Shown here one piece after another: positions 1 through 5,796 of a stretch of 6,247 nucleotides of DNA; within the stretch, counting starts at the first letter, position 1; the number at the start of each line of letters is the position of its first letter. A program made the position numbers and the translations under genes. The notes under the pieces are model-generated. The model did not search any database, was not told the origin of the DNA, and saw only the letters and a program-made list of their open reading frames with translations. Source of the DNA: JBEIUL01 sp044356865 (GTDB taxonomy: Bacteria > Planctomycetota > Phycisphaerae > Phycisphaerales > SM1A02); assembly GCA_044356865.1 (NCBI GenBank), contig JBIKVN010000198.1, forward strand, positions 1-6,247, read 5' to 3'.

Positions 1-435
1 GTCCTTTGCGTCCGACAGCGACGCCTGCCGCGCCGCCACCAGCGCCGCGGCCCGCGCGACGTCCTCGGCCCGCGGCCGCGCGTCGAGCTGGGCGAGCCGG
101 GCCTTCGCCGTCGCCACTTCCGCCTCGGCCACCGCGAGCTTCTGCCGCACCTCGCGGGTGTCGACGGTAAACAGCAGGTCGCCGGCCTTGACCGGCTGGC
201 CCTCGACGACGGCCACGACCTCGATGATGCCCGCGGCGGGGGCCCCGATCTCGATCACCTCGCTCTCGGGCTCGACGGTGCCGATGCCGGCGAGGCGCGA
301 GCGGTAGGGCGAGGCGTTCGGCTCGATCGGGATGGCCGGCGGCGGGATGGGCTTGGCCATCTGCCGGATGGTGTAGACGGTGAGGGCGATGCCGCCGAGG
401 GCGAGGACGGGCAGGACGAGGTAGCGGAGCTTCAT
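1..435 (-). CDS. HlyD-like periplasmic adaptor of a DevBCA-type ABC exporter (3' end beyond window)
   Basis: The frame is open from the ATG at 435-433 to the window edge, giving 145 residues; the C-terminal part is missing. Residues 5-24 form a hydrophobic N-terminal anchor, followed by a proline-rich linker (28-40). Residues 52-94 match the first half of a lipoyl/barrel-sandwich domain (GTVEPESEVIEIGAP..AGII..V.V.EGQPVKAGDLLFTVD). Residues 95-145 are Ala/Glu/Arg-rich and begin the alpha-helical hairpin, with the PRAEDV stretch common in DevB-type adaptors. The family bridges an inner-membrane ABC exporter to an outer-membrane channel. The ATG overlaps the TGA of the upstream ATPase gene (ATGA), so the two are probably translationally coupled; a GGGA stretch lies about 8 nt before the ATG. 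Membership in the HlyD/DevB family is clear; the exported substrate is unknown, and no TolC-like partner is visible here. Confidence 0.9.
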   Translation of the reverse strand, partial: MKLRYLVLPVLALGGIALTVYTIRQMAKPIPPPAIPIEPNASPYRSRLAGIGTVEPESEVIEIGAPAAGIIEVVAVVEGQPVKAGDLLFTVDTREVRQKLAVAEAEVATAKARLAQLDARPRAEDVARAAALVAARQASLSDAKD

Positions 436-1160
436 GCGTGGTGTCCCTGTCGGACGGGCGGGGCCTCGACGCGATCGACGCGGCCGTCGTCCATGTGCAC
501 GATGCGGTCGGCAAGGTCGAAGACGCGATCGTCGTGGGTGACGACGACCACCGCCCGGTCGGGCTTGCGGCTGGTCTCGATGATGAGTTCCATGATCTTC
601 CGCCCGAGCGGACCGTCGAGGGCCGAGGTCGGCTCGTCGCAGACGAGGATCCGCGGGTCGTGCACCAGGCTGCGGGCGATCGCGACCCGCTGCTGCTGCC
701 CGCCCGAGAGCTTGCCCGGCCGCGAATGCTCGCGACCCGCGAGGCCGACCCGCGCGAGCAGGGCCTTCGCCTTCTCGACCGCGGTCGACACCCGCTCGCC
801 GCGGATCACGAGCGGCACCGCGACGTTCTCGGCGATGGTCAGCTGCGGGATCAGGTTGAACGCCTGGAAGATGAAGCCGACGTTCCGGGACCGCCAGCGG
901 GTGAGGGCCCCGCGGCGGAACGCCCGCAGGTCGTCGCCGAGCACGCGCAGCTCGCCGCCGTCGGGCGTGACGAGGCCGGCGAGGATCGAGATGAGCGTGG
1001 TCTTCCCGCAGCCCGACGGTCCGACGAGGTAGGTCATCTGCCCGTAGCGGCACTCGAGGTCGGCCCCCCGCAGGGCCACCACCGCGTTGTCGCCCTTGCC
1101 GTAGGTCTTGGTGACCCCGCGGCAGAGGACGGCGAACGCGTCGGGGGTCGGGCCGCTCAC
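432..1160 (-). CDS. ABC exporter ATPase, DevA/LolD/MacB-type
   Basis: This is a complete 242-residue nucleotide-binding subunit of normal length for the family. Walker A is GPSGCGKTT at about residues 47-55, the Q-loop glutamine is Q99 (GFIFQAFNLIPQLT), the ABC signature is LSGGQQQR at 151-158, Walker B plus D-loop is ILVCDEPTSALD at 171-182, and the switch histidine is H209 (VVTHD). All catalytic motifs look intact. The pattern is that of the exporter ATPases that pair with FtsX-like permeases. I chose the GTG start at 1160-1158: it leaves a 1-bp gap after the permease TGA, and a GGAG stretch lies at a suitable distance upstream. The gene sits between permease and adaptor, so it should drive ATP-dependent export by that complex at the inner membrane. 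The class is certain; substrate and regulation are not visible. Confidence 0.95.
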   Translation of the reverse strand: MSGPTPDAFAVLCRGVTKTYGKGDNAVVALRGADLECRYGQMTYLVGPSGCGKTTLISILAGLVTPDGGELRVLGDDLRAFRRGALTRWRSRNVGFIFQAFNLIPQLTIAENVAVPLVIRGERVSTAVEKAKALLARVGLAGREHSRPGKLSGGQQQRVAIARSLVHDPRILVCDEPTSALDGPLGRKIMELIIETSRKPDRAVVVVTHDDRVFDLADRIVHMDDGRVDRVEAPPVRQGHHA

Positions 1161-1161
1161 G

Positions 1162-2355
1162 TCAGCTCCGGAAGACGTCGGCCGGGTCGAGCCGGGCGAC
1201 GGGAATCATCGAGATCATCGCGGTGCCGATGCAGATGAGCATCACCGCCACGCCGGTCGCCGCCGCGACCTGCCAGACGAGCAGGAACGCGAGCTTGCCG
1301 CCCGAGGCGTTCAGGCCGAACGCCGCCACCGCCCCGAGCCCGATGCCGACCCCGAGGAACCCCGCGGTCAGCGCCTGCAGCGAGACCATCCCGAGCAGCC
1401 GCGGCGTCGAGAGGCCCATCGCCTTCATCGCCCCGAAGTACCGCAGGTTCTCCAGCGTGAAGTTGTAGAACATCTGCCCGGCGATCGCGACGCCGACGAG
1501 GAAGCCGAGGCCGATCGCGATGCCGAAGTTGATCGGGATGCCGGTCTGCCGCACCCAGTACCAGATGGTCTTCCACGCGTACTCCCGCGGCACGTACGCA
1601 TCGAGCCCGGTCTCGGCCTTGATGCGGGCGGCGAGCTCGGCATGGTCGACGCCGTCCATCGCCTTCACCAGCACCATCGACGCGATGCGGCGGTTCGCGG
1701 GGGCGAACTCGCGGGCCCGGCTGAAGGTCGTGTAGAGCACGGGAGCGCTCTGGAAGGTCTGCGTCGTCTCGCAGATGCCGACGATCTCGGCCCGCCGCTC
1801 GTTCAGCTCGAGCACGTCGCCGACCTCGAGCGGCCGCGTCGGCTCGCCCGGGCGCAGCGGTTCGGCCCGGCTCTGGCCGACGGGAAGCGACGCGGGAGCC
1901 TTCATCTTTCGCCCGAGTTCACCCGTGTTGATGATGACCGTGTCCGGCCGCCGCAGGTCCTCGACGCGGCCGGCGACCATCCGCGGCGGCCCCGCGATCA
2001 GGGTCGCGTCGTCGATCCCGATGATGTCGCAGGTCTGCCGCGTGCCGTCGGGGAGCTGCGTCGACAGCAGCGACTTGAAGAGCGGGACGGCCCACGCCAC
2101 GCCCGAGACGCTGCGGACGCGCTCGGCCTCGGTCGCCCGCAGCGGCTTCTGGTCGTCGACGAAGAGCTGGGCCGGATCGACCACCCAGAGGTCCGGCTGC
2201 GGCGTGTCGCGGATGAACCCGAAGGTCCGGCTCATCAGCCCGGTGAAGATCGAGGCCTGCTGGGCGATGAGCAGCGTCGCGAAGATGAGCCCGAACAGGA
2301 TGCCGTAGAACTTCGCGACGTCGCCGAAGAGCATCTTGAGGGCGAAGAGCTTCAC
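1162..2355 (-). CDS. FtsX-like ABC exporter permease, DevC-type
   Basis: This is a 397-residue membrane protein with the DevC/MacB-like layout. One N-terminal membrane helix (about 16-36) is followed by a large extracytoplasmic domain (about 40-270) and three C-terminal helices (about 273-297, 322-347, 356-386). The segment NFTLENLRYFGAMKAMGLS (about 298-316) is the cytoplasmic coupling region typical of FtsX-type permeases, and the protein ends in ARLDPADVFRS, a common tail in this family. Family members work as dimers with the ATPase and a HlyD-like adaptor, and both partners are encoded just downstream. The start is GTG at 2355-2353, overlapping the dedA stop codon (GTGA), with AAGGG upstream as a possible ribosome site. 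The opening residues (MKLFALKMLFGD) fit the family start. A later in-frame ATG at codon 8 is less likely. The substrate is unknown. Confidence 0.92.
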   Translation of the reverse strand: MKLFALKMLFGDVAKFYGILFGLIFATLLIAQQASIFTGLMSRTFGFIRDTPQPDLWVVDPAQLFVDDQKPLRATEAERVRSVSGVAWAVPLFKSLLSTQLPDGTRQTCDIIGIDDATLIAGPPRMVAGRVEDLRRPDTVIINTGELGRKMKAPASLPVGQSRAEPLRPGEPTRPLEVGDVLELNERRAEIVGICETTQTFQSAPVLYTTFSRAREFAPANRRIASMVLVKAMDGVDHAELAARIKAETGLDAYVPREYAWKTIWYWVRQTGIPINFGIAIGLGFLVGVAIAGQMFYNFTLENLRYFGAMKAMGLSTPRLLGMVSLQALTAGFLGVGIGLGAVAAFGLNASGGKLAFLLVWQVAAATGVAVMLICIGTAMISMIPVARLDPADVFRS

Positions 2356-3032
2356 GCCGTGCCCTTCTTCGCCTTCCGGGCCTCCCGCCAGCCCTTCCAG
2401 ACTTCCCAGACGATCGGCAGGACGCTGACCACGATGATCGCCATGATCACCTTGCTGAAGTGGTCACGCACGAACGGCAGGTTCCCGAAGATGTAGCCCG
2501 CCCCGACGAAGAGCACGATCCACAGGAACGCCCCGAAGACGTTGTAGAAGAGGAACTTCCCGTAGTCCATGCTGCCGACGCCCGCGACGAAGGGGGCGAA
2601 GGTGCGGACGATCGGCACGAACCGGGCGAGGATGATCGCCTTGCCGCCGTGCTTCGCGTAGAAGGCCTGCGTCTTGTCGAGGTGTTCCTTCTTCAGGAAG
2701 CGGTACTTCCCGCTCAGGGCCGGCGGGCCGATCCACTTCCCGACGTGGTAGTTCAGGGTGTCGCCGATCACCGCGGCGACGAAGAGCAGGAAACCGAGCC
2801 CCCAGACGTTGAGGTCGCCGATCGCCGCAACGGTTCCCGCCGCGAAGAGCAGCGAGTCGCCGGGCAGGAACGGCGTGACCACCAGGCCGGTCTCGCAGAA
2901 GACGATCGCGAAGAGGCTGGCGTAGATCCAGAAGACGCCGATCTGGTCGATCAGCCCTTTCAGGCCGTCGGGCGTGGTAAAGGTCTTCCACCAGCCGGAG
3001 AACCACGTGAGGAAGTCGGAGAGAAGTTCCAC
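2352..3032 (-). CDS. DedA-family membrane protein
   Basis: This 226-residue polytopic membrane protein has the DedA (SNARE-associated/VTT) hallmarks. ETGLVVTPFLPGDSLLFAAGT lies at about 47-67, GDTLNYHVGKWIG at 90-102, and RFVPIVRTFAPFVAG at 137-151. Residues E47, D59, R137 and R143 keep the spacing of the Glu, Asp and two Arg residues reported as essential in the E. coli relatives YqjA/YghB. The C-terminus is a hydrophobic helix (about 194-209) followed by a basic tail. DedA proteins act in the cytoplasmic membrane; family members are linked to membrane-potential homeostasis, and some to lipid-carrier or phospholipid flipping. The start is GTG at 3032-3030, with no Shine-Dalgarno but a TATACT box 9 nt upstream. 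The stop overlaps the exporter permease start by 4 bp, so DedA and the exporter are made together. The exact transported substrate cannot be assigned. Confidence 0.95.
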   Translation of the reverse strand: MELLSDFLTWFSGWWKTFTTPDGLKGLIDQIGVFWIYASLFAIVFCETGLVVTPFLPGDSLLFAAGTVAAIGDLNVWGLGFLLFVAAVIGDTLNYHVGKWIGPPALSGKYRFLKKEHLDKTQAFYAKHGGKAIILARFVPIVRTFAPFVAGVGSMDYGKFLFYNVFGAFLWIVLFVGAGYIFGNLPFVRDHFSKVIMAIIVVSVLPIVWEVWKGWREARKAKKGTA

Positions 3033-3047
3033 GGGGCGGCGAGTATA
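3030..3047 (-). promoter_or_regulatory. -10-like box directly upstream of dedA (possible near-leaderless start)
   Basis: On the minus strand TATACT (3047-3042, five of six matches to TATAAT) is followed by nine bases, CGCCGCCCC, and then the GTG start of dedA. There is no purine-rich Shine-Dalgarno in that space. A transcript from this box would begin within about 2-3 nt of the start codon. A TTGAGG element lies upstream with a 14-nt spacer, shorter than usual, so a -35 box is doubtful. Confidence 0.45.
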
Positions 3048-3055
3048 GCCCGCGC

Positions 3056-3074
3056 CCGGGGCCTCAATCCCCGG
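3056..3074 (-). repeat. GC-only inverted repeat spanning the TerC stop codon
   Basis: CCGGGG (3056-3061) and CCCCGG (3069-3074) form a perfect 6-bp stem around a 7-nt loop that contains the TerC stop codon. It lies between the TerC gene and the dedA -10-like box. It could weaken read-through or sequester sequence between the genes. It lacks a following T-run on the minus strand (GCGCGGGC follows), so I do not call it an intrinsic terminator. Six GC pairs can also arise by chance in DNA this GC-rich. Confidence 0.3.
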
Positions 3075-4109
3075 CCGGCTCGCGCTTCGATCCCGGCTTG
3101 TCGACCATCAGGCTGAGGACGAGCGAGCAGCCGAGAATGATCACGATCGCCCCGAGCGACCACTTGGCCAGCTCGCTCTTGTTCTCGACCGTCCACTCGA
3201 GGACCGTCATCTTCACACCGACGAACGTGAGGACGACGCCGAGACCCCACTTGAGCATCCAGAACCGGTCCATCGCCCCGGCGAGCAGGAAGTAGATCGA
3301 CCGAAGCCCGAGGATCGCGAAGATGTTCGAGGTGAAGACCACGAGGGGCTCGCGGGTCACCCCGTAGACCGCGGGGATCGAGTCGACCGCGAAGAGCACG
3401 TCGGTCATCTCGACCGCAAGCAGCGTGACGAACAGGGGGTGGCCAGCCACCGGCCCGACTCGCGGACGAAGAACGACGAGCCGCGATACCCGTCGGTGAC
3501 CGGCAGGAACTTCCGCAGGAACCGGATGAACCGATTCCGCTCGGGATCGGGGCCGCCGTCGTCCTTGGTGAGCAGCAGCTTCACGCCGGTCAGGAACGGG
3601 AAGATCCCGAAGATCCAGACCACCCAGTGGAACTGGAGCAGGAACGCCCCGGCCCCGATGAAGATCGCCCGGAAGATCAACGCCCCGAGGATGCCGTAGA
3701 AGAGCACGCGATGCTGCAGGGTCGCCGGCACCGCGAAGTACTGGAAAAGGACGAGGAATACGAACAGGTTGTCGACCGAGAGCGACGCCTCGAGCAGGTA
3801 GCCGGCCACGAACTCGAAGATCAGTCGGCTGGCGGCGACCGCCGGTTCGCCGTAGCCGCTCGCCGCGAGGGCCGCGGCCATTTCGGGTTTCGCCAGTTCG
3901 CGGTCGATCCAGAGCCAGAACACTCCCGCGAACGAGAAGGCGAGGGCGACCCAGAAGAGGGTCCAGCGGGCGGCGGTCGCGACGCTCGGGGCCTCGGCCT
4001 TCCGGTTCACGACCCCGAGGTCGAGGGCGAGCAGCACGAGCACGGCGCCGACGAACCCGGCGTAGAACCACCCGCAGTCGACGAGGGCGAAGAGCGAGGC
4101 GATCAGCAC
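3064..4109 (-). pseudogene. TerC-family membrane protein, interrupted by a 1-nt frameshift
   Basis: Two frames together encode one TerC-family protein (tellurite resistance/Alx/YkoY group, polytopic membrane proteins linked to manganese export or metalation). The first frame runs from GTG at 4109-4107 through 225 residues. It includes LALDLGV (D30) and EASLSVDNLFVFLV (D113) and ends in FFVRESGRWLATP. It then reads nine unrelated residues and stops at 3407-3405. The conserved sequence resumes at once in the next frame (LFVTLLAVEMTDVLFAVDSIPAVYG, then TSNIFAILGLR) and continues for 123 residues to the TGA at 3066-3064. Adding one base in the G5 run at 3435-3439 gives 348 residues, a usual TerC length. 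The conserved membrane aspartates (30, 113, 237, 243 in the restored numbering) are all present. The GTG start is inferred from family length and a -10-like box 8 nt upstream. A sequencing error is as likely as true loss of the gene. Confidence 0.9.
3435..3439 (-). other. Frameshift site in the TerC gene (C5 run on the coding strand)
   Basis: On the coding strand the sequence reads CTGGCCACCCCCTGTTCGTC. The family sequence LATPLFVTL needs six C residues between the A and the TG (ACC CCC CTG), and only five are present. The shift therefore falls inside a short homopolymer, the commonest place for an indel error in raw assemblies. Confidence 0.85.
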
Positions 4110-4123
4110 GGGGCGCGATGCTA
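4107..4123 (-). promoter_or_regulatory. -10-like box directly upstream of the TerC gene
   Basis: On the minus strand TAGCAT (4123-4118) is followed by eight bases, CGCGCCCC, and the GTG start. No Shine-Dalgarno is visible. The layout and the sequence from the box to the GTG closely resemble those before dedA. No convincing -35 hexamer is seen 16-18 nt further upstream. Confidence 0.4.
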
Positions 4124-4150
4124 TCCGCGGTCGGGGCGGATCCGGCTCGG

Positions 4151-4167
4151 GCGGGAGAAACTCCCGC
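4151..4167. promoter_or_regulatory. Inverted repeat in the divergent intergenic spacer, possible operator
   Basis: GCGGGAG (4151-4157) and CTCCCGC (4161-4167) are a perfect 7-bp inverted repeat separated by AAA. It lies between the two outward-facing -10-like boxes, ending 5 bp before the importer box at 4173. Its position, overlapping the expected -35 zone of the importer promoter, would suit a dimeric regulator. It could equally be a short hairpin of chance origin. No regulator gene is present in the window. Confidence 0.35.
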
Positions 4168-4172
4168 GCGGG

Positions 4173-4178
4173 TATCTT
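4173..4178 (+). promoter_or_regulatory. -10-like box of the importer operon
   Basis: TATCTT is followed by seven bases, TCTTGCG, and the ATG of the importer ATPase at 4186. There is no Shine-Dalgarno between them, so transcription from this box would give a leaderless or almost leaderless mRNA. The surrounding 76-bp spacer is the only place upstream for the operon's promoter, and its few A/T bases cluster here. Confidence 0.45.
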
Positions 4179-4185
4179 TCTTGCG

Positions 4186-5004
4186 ATGCCCGACCACGCG
4201 CTCCCACGCGGTTCCCCGGCCACCCTCGGCCTCGCGGTCACGGTGGCCGGCGCGCGGCGTCGGTTCGGCGCCGTCGAGGCCCTCGCGGACATCGACCTCT
4301 CGGTCGCCGCCGGCTCGTTCCGTACGCTCATCGGCCCGTCCGGCTGCGGCAAGACCACGCTGCTGCGGATCGTCGGCGGCATCGAGGCGCTCGACGCGGG
4401 AAGCGTGAACTTCGCCGGGGCGGACGGGGTGCCGCTCGAGGCAACGCGGGCCCGCGCGGATCTCGGTTTCTGCTTCCAGGAGCCGCGCCTGCTGCCGTGG
4501 CGCACCGTGCTCGGGAACGTCGCGCTGCCGCTCGAGCTGGCGGGCGTCGGCCGTCGCGAGCGGAAGGAGCGGGCGATGGAGGCGATCGAGCGGATGCGGC
4601 TCGGGGATGCGATGCGGCGGCTGCCGGCGCAGCTCTCGGGCGGCATGCGGATGCGGGCGGCCATGGCGAGGGCGCTCGTGACGCGGCCGCGGCTGCTGTT
4701 GCTCGACGAGCCGTTCGGGGCCCTCGATGAGGTGACGCGGTACGAGCTCGACGAGGAGCTGCGCGGCCTGTGGGAACGGGAGCGGTTCACGGCGATCCTC
4801 GTGACGCACTCGATTCCCGAGGCCGTCTACCTGTCGACCGAGGTGACGGTGCTGACCACGCGGCCGGCGCGGATCTGCGGCGAGCTCCCGATCGGCGATC
4901 TCGGGCCGCGCGACGAGGCGTGCCGGGTGAGCGACGCGTTCAACACCCGGACGCGGGCGCTGCATGACCTCCTGCACGCGGCGATCCGCGGGAGTGCGGC
5001 GTGA
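4186..5004 (+). CDS. NitT/TauT-type ABC importer ATPase
   Basis: This is a complete 272-residue ATPase of the nitrate/sulfonate/taurine importer class (SsuB/TauB/ThiZ-like). Walker A is GPSGCGKTT at 50-58, the Q-loop is CFQEPRLLPWRTV with Q98, the signature is LSGGMRMR at 150-157, Walker B is LLLLDEPFGALDE at 170-182, and the switch histidine is H208 (VTHS). The LLPWRT segment after the Q-loop and methionine in place of the usual Gln in LSGGQ are typical of this importer class, whereas exporter ATPases keep LSGGQQQR. The signature is followed by MR rather than the more common QR. The ATG start at 4186 gives a normal N-terminus with the ATPase fold beginning near residue 15. The permease start overlaps its stop by 4 bp. 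It energises uptake through the permease encoded next; the ligand is unknown. Confidence 0.93.
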   Translation: MPDHALPRGSPATLGLAVTVAGARRRFGAVEALADIDLSVAAGSFRTLIGPSGCGKTTLLRIVGGIEALDAGSVNFAGADGVPLEATRARADLGFCFQEPRLLPWRTVLGNVALPLELAGVGRRERKERAMEAIERMRLGDAMRRLPAQLSGGMRMRAAMARALVTRPRLLLLDEPFGALDEVTRYELDEELRGLWERERFTAILVTHSIPEAVYLSTEVTVLTTRPARICGELPIGDLGPRDEACRVSDAFNTRTRALHDLLHAAIRGSAA

Positions 5005-5762
5005 GGCGCGTGCTTCCGCCGGTGCTTGCCGCGTTCGCCGCGATCGTCCTGTGGGACGGGGCGGTCCGCGTCTTCGCGCCGCCGCCGTATCTCGTGCCGT
5101 CGCCGGGCGCGGTATGGGACACGCTGCGCGACGACCGCGCGTCGCTCCTCGCGAGCGCCCTCCGCACCGCGACGAGCACGCTCGCGGGCTTCGGGCTCGC
5201 GACGGCGATCGGGCTTGCGGTCGGCAGCGTGCTTTCCTTCTCGCGGGCCCTCGCGTCGGCGATCTATCCGCTCACGCTCCTCTTCCAGATGGTGCCGCTG
5301 GTCGCGATCGCGCCGCTGCTCGGGATCTGGTGCGGCAACGGCCCGCCGGCGGTCATCGCGGCGAGTGCCCTGTGCGCGGTCTTCCCGGTCATCGCGAATA
5401 CCGTTGACGGGCTCCGCTCGACCGATCCGAACCTGCGGGAACTCTTCCGCATCCACGGGGCCGGCCGCCTGCGGACCTGGTGGAAACTGGAGCTGCCGTG
5501 GGCGGTGCCGTCGATCATGACCGGACTGCGGATCGCCGCCGGGCTCGCGGTCATCGGGGCGATCGTCGGCGAGTACGTCGCGGGTTACGCGGGGGCCGAT
5601 GCCCCGCTCGGGATCGTGGTGATGGCAAGCCTCCGGGAATTCCGCACCGAGAAGGTCTTCGCGGCGGTGCTCCTCGCGGCCGCGGTCGGTTTCCTGCTGT
5701 TCGGGGCGGTCTCGGGCCTCTCGTGGCTGCTCTTGCGGAAGTGGTACGCCGGCGTCCGCTGA
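5001..5762 (+). CDS. NitT/TauT-type ABC importer permease
   Basis: This 253-residue inner-membrane protein belongs to the binding-protein-dependent permease family (SsuC/TauC/ThiX-like). About six membrane helices are visible, near 8-24, 62-82, 92-112, 117-135, 178-195 and 220-246. PYLVPSPGAVWDTL (29-42) is the usual segment after the first helix. FQMVPLVAIAPLLGIWCGNG (95-114) is characteristic of the class. ELFRIHGAGRLRTWWKLELP (147-166) is the EAA loop that contacts the ATPase, and GAIVGEY (186-192) follows. The start is GTG at 5001, overlapping the ATPase TGA as GTGA, with GGGAG seven bases upstream as a good ribosome site. It forms the translocation path for the ligand delivered by the binding protein downstream. 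Confidence 0.93.
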   Translation: MRRVLPPVLAAFAAIVLWDGAVRVFAPPPYLVPSPGAVWDTLRDDRASLLASALRTATSTLAGFGLATAIGLAVGSVLSFSRALASAIYPLTLLFQMVPLVAIAPLLGIWCGNGPPAVIAASALCAVFPVIANTVDGLRSTDPNLRELFRIHGAGRLRTWWKLELPWAVPSIMTGLRIAAGLAVIGAIVGEYVAGYAGADAPLGIVVMASLREFRTEKVFAAVLLAAAVGFLLFGAVSGLSWLLLRKWYAGVR

Positions 5763-5784
5763 ACGCGGCTGCCCGACCAATCGC

Positions 5785-5790
5785 TACGAT
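5785..5790 (+). promoter_or_regulatory. -10-like box directly upstream of the binding-protein gene
   Basis: TACGAT is followed by six bases, GCGTCG, and the ATG at 5797, exactly the distance expected for a transcript starting at the ATG itself. No Shine-Dalgarno is seen in the 34-bp gap after the permease stop. An internal promoter here could give the binding protein extra expression relative to the membrane subunits, as is common for importers. An ATG overlapping the box at 5789 runs into TGA after three codons and is not a start. Confidence 0.4.
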
Positions 5791-5796
5791 GCGTCG

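Noticed and set aside
1108..2496. A 462-codon open frame on the plus strand opposite the exporter permease
   Set aside because: It is rich in Arg, Asp, Glu, His and Pro, with no fold or motif, as expected for the antisense of a GC-rich gene. The minus-strand permease explains the region.
3435..3439. Phase-variable switch at the G5 run in the TerC gene
   Set aside because: Five bases is shorter than tracts usually seen in slipped-strand switching, and a sequencing error or plain mutation is simpler.
4110..4185. TPP or other riboswitch in front of the importer
   Set aside because: The spacer is only 76 bp, holds divergent promoters and shows no THI-box core; the importer start also appears leaderless.
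3627..4730. A 367-codon plus-strand open frame crossing the TerC gene and the importer ATPase
   Set aside because: It crosses the divergent promoter spacer and overlaps two recognisable genes in wrong frames; there is no plausible domain.
3064..4977. A 637-codon minus-strand open frame, taken as one protein
   Set aside because: Only the last part (from about 3434 down) is TerC. The rest is a shadow opposite the importer ATPase and out of frame with the TerC N-terminal half.
4827..5780. A 317-codon minus-strand open frame opposite the importer permease
   Set aside because: Its composition is low-complexity Arg/Asp/Glu/Pro-rich, and it lies wholly antisense to a gene with clear motifs.
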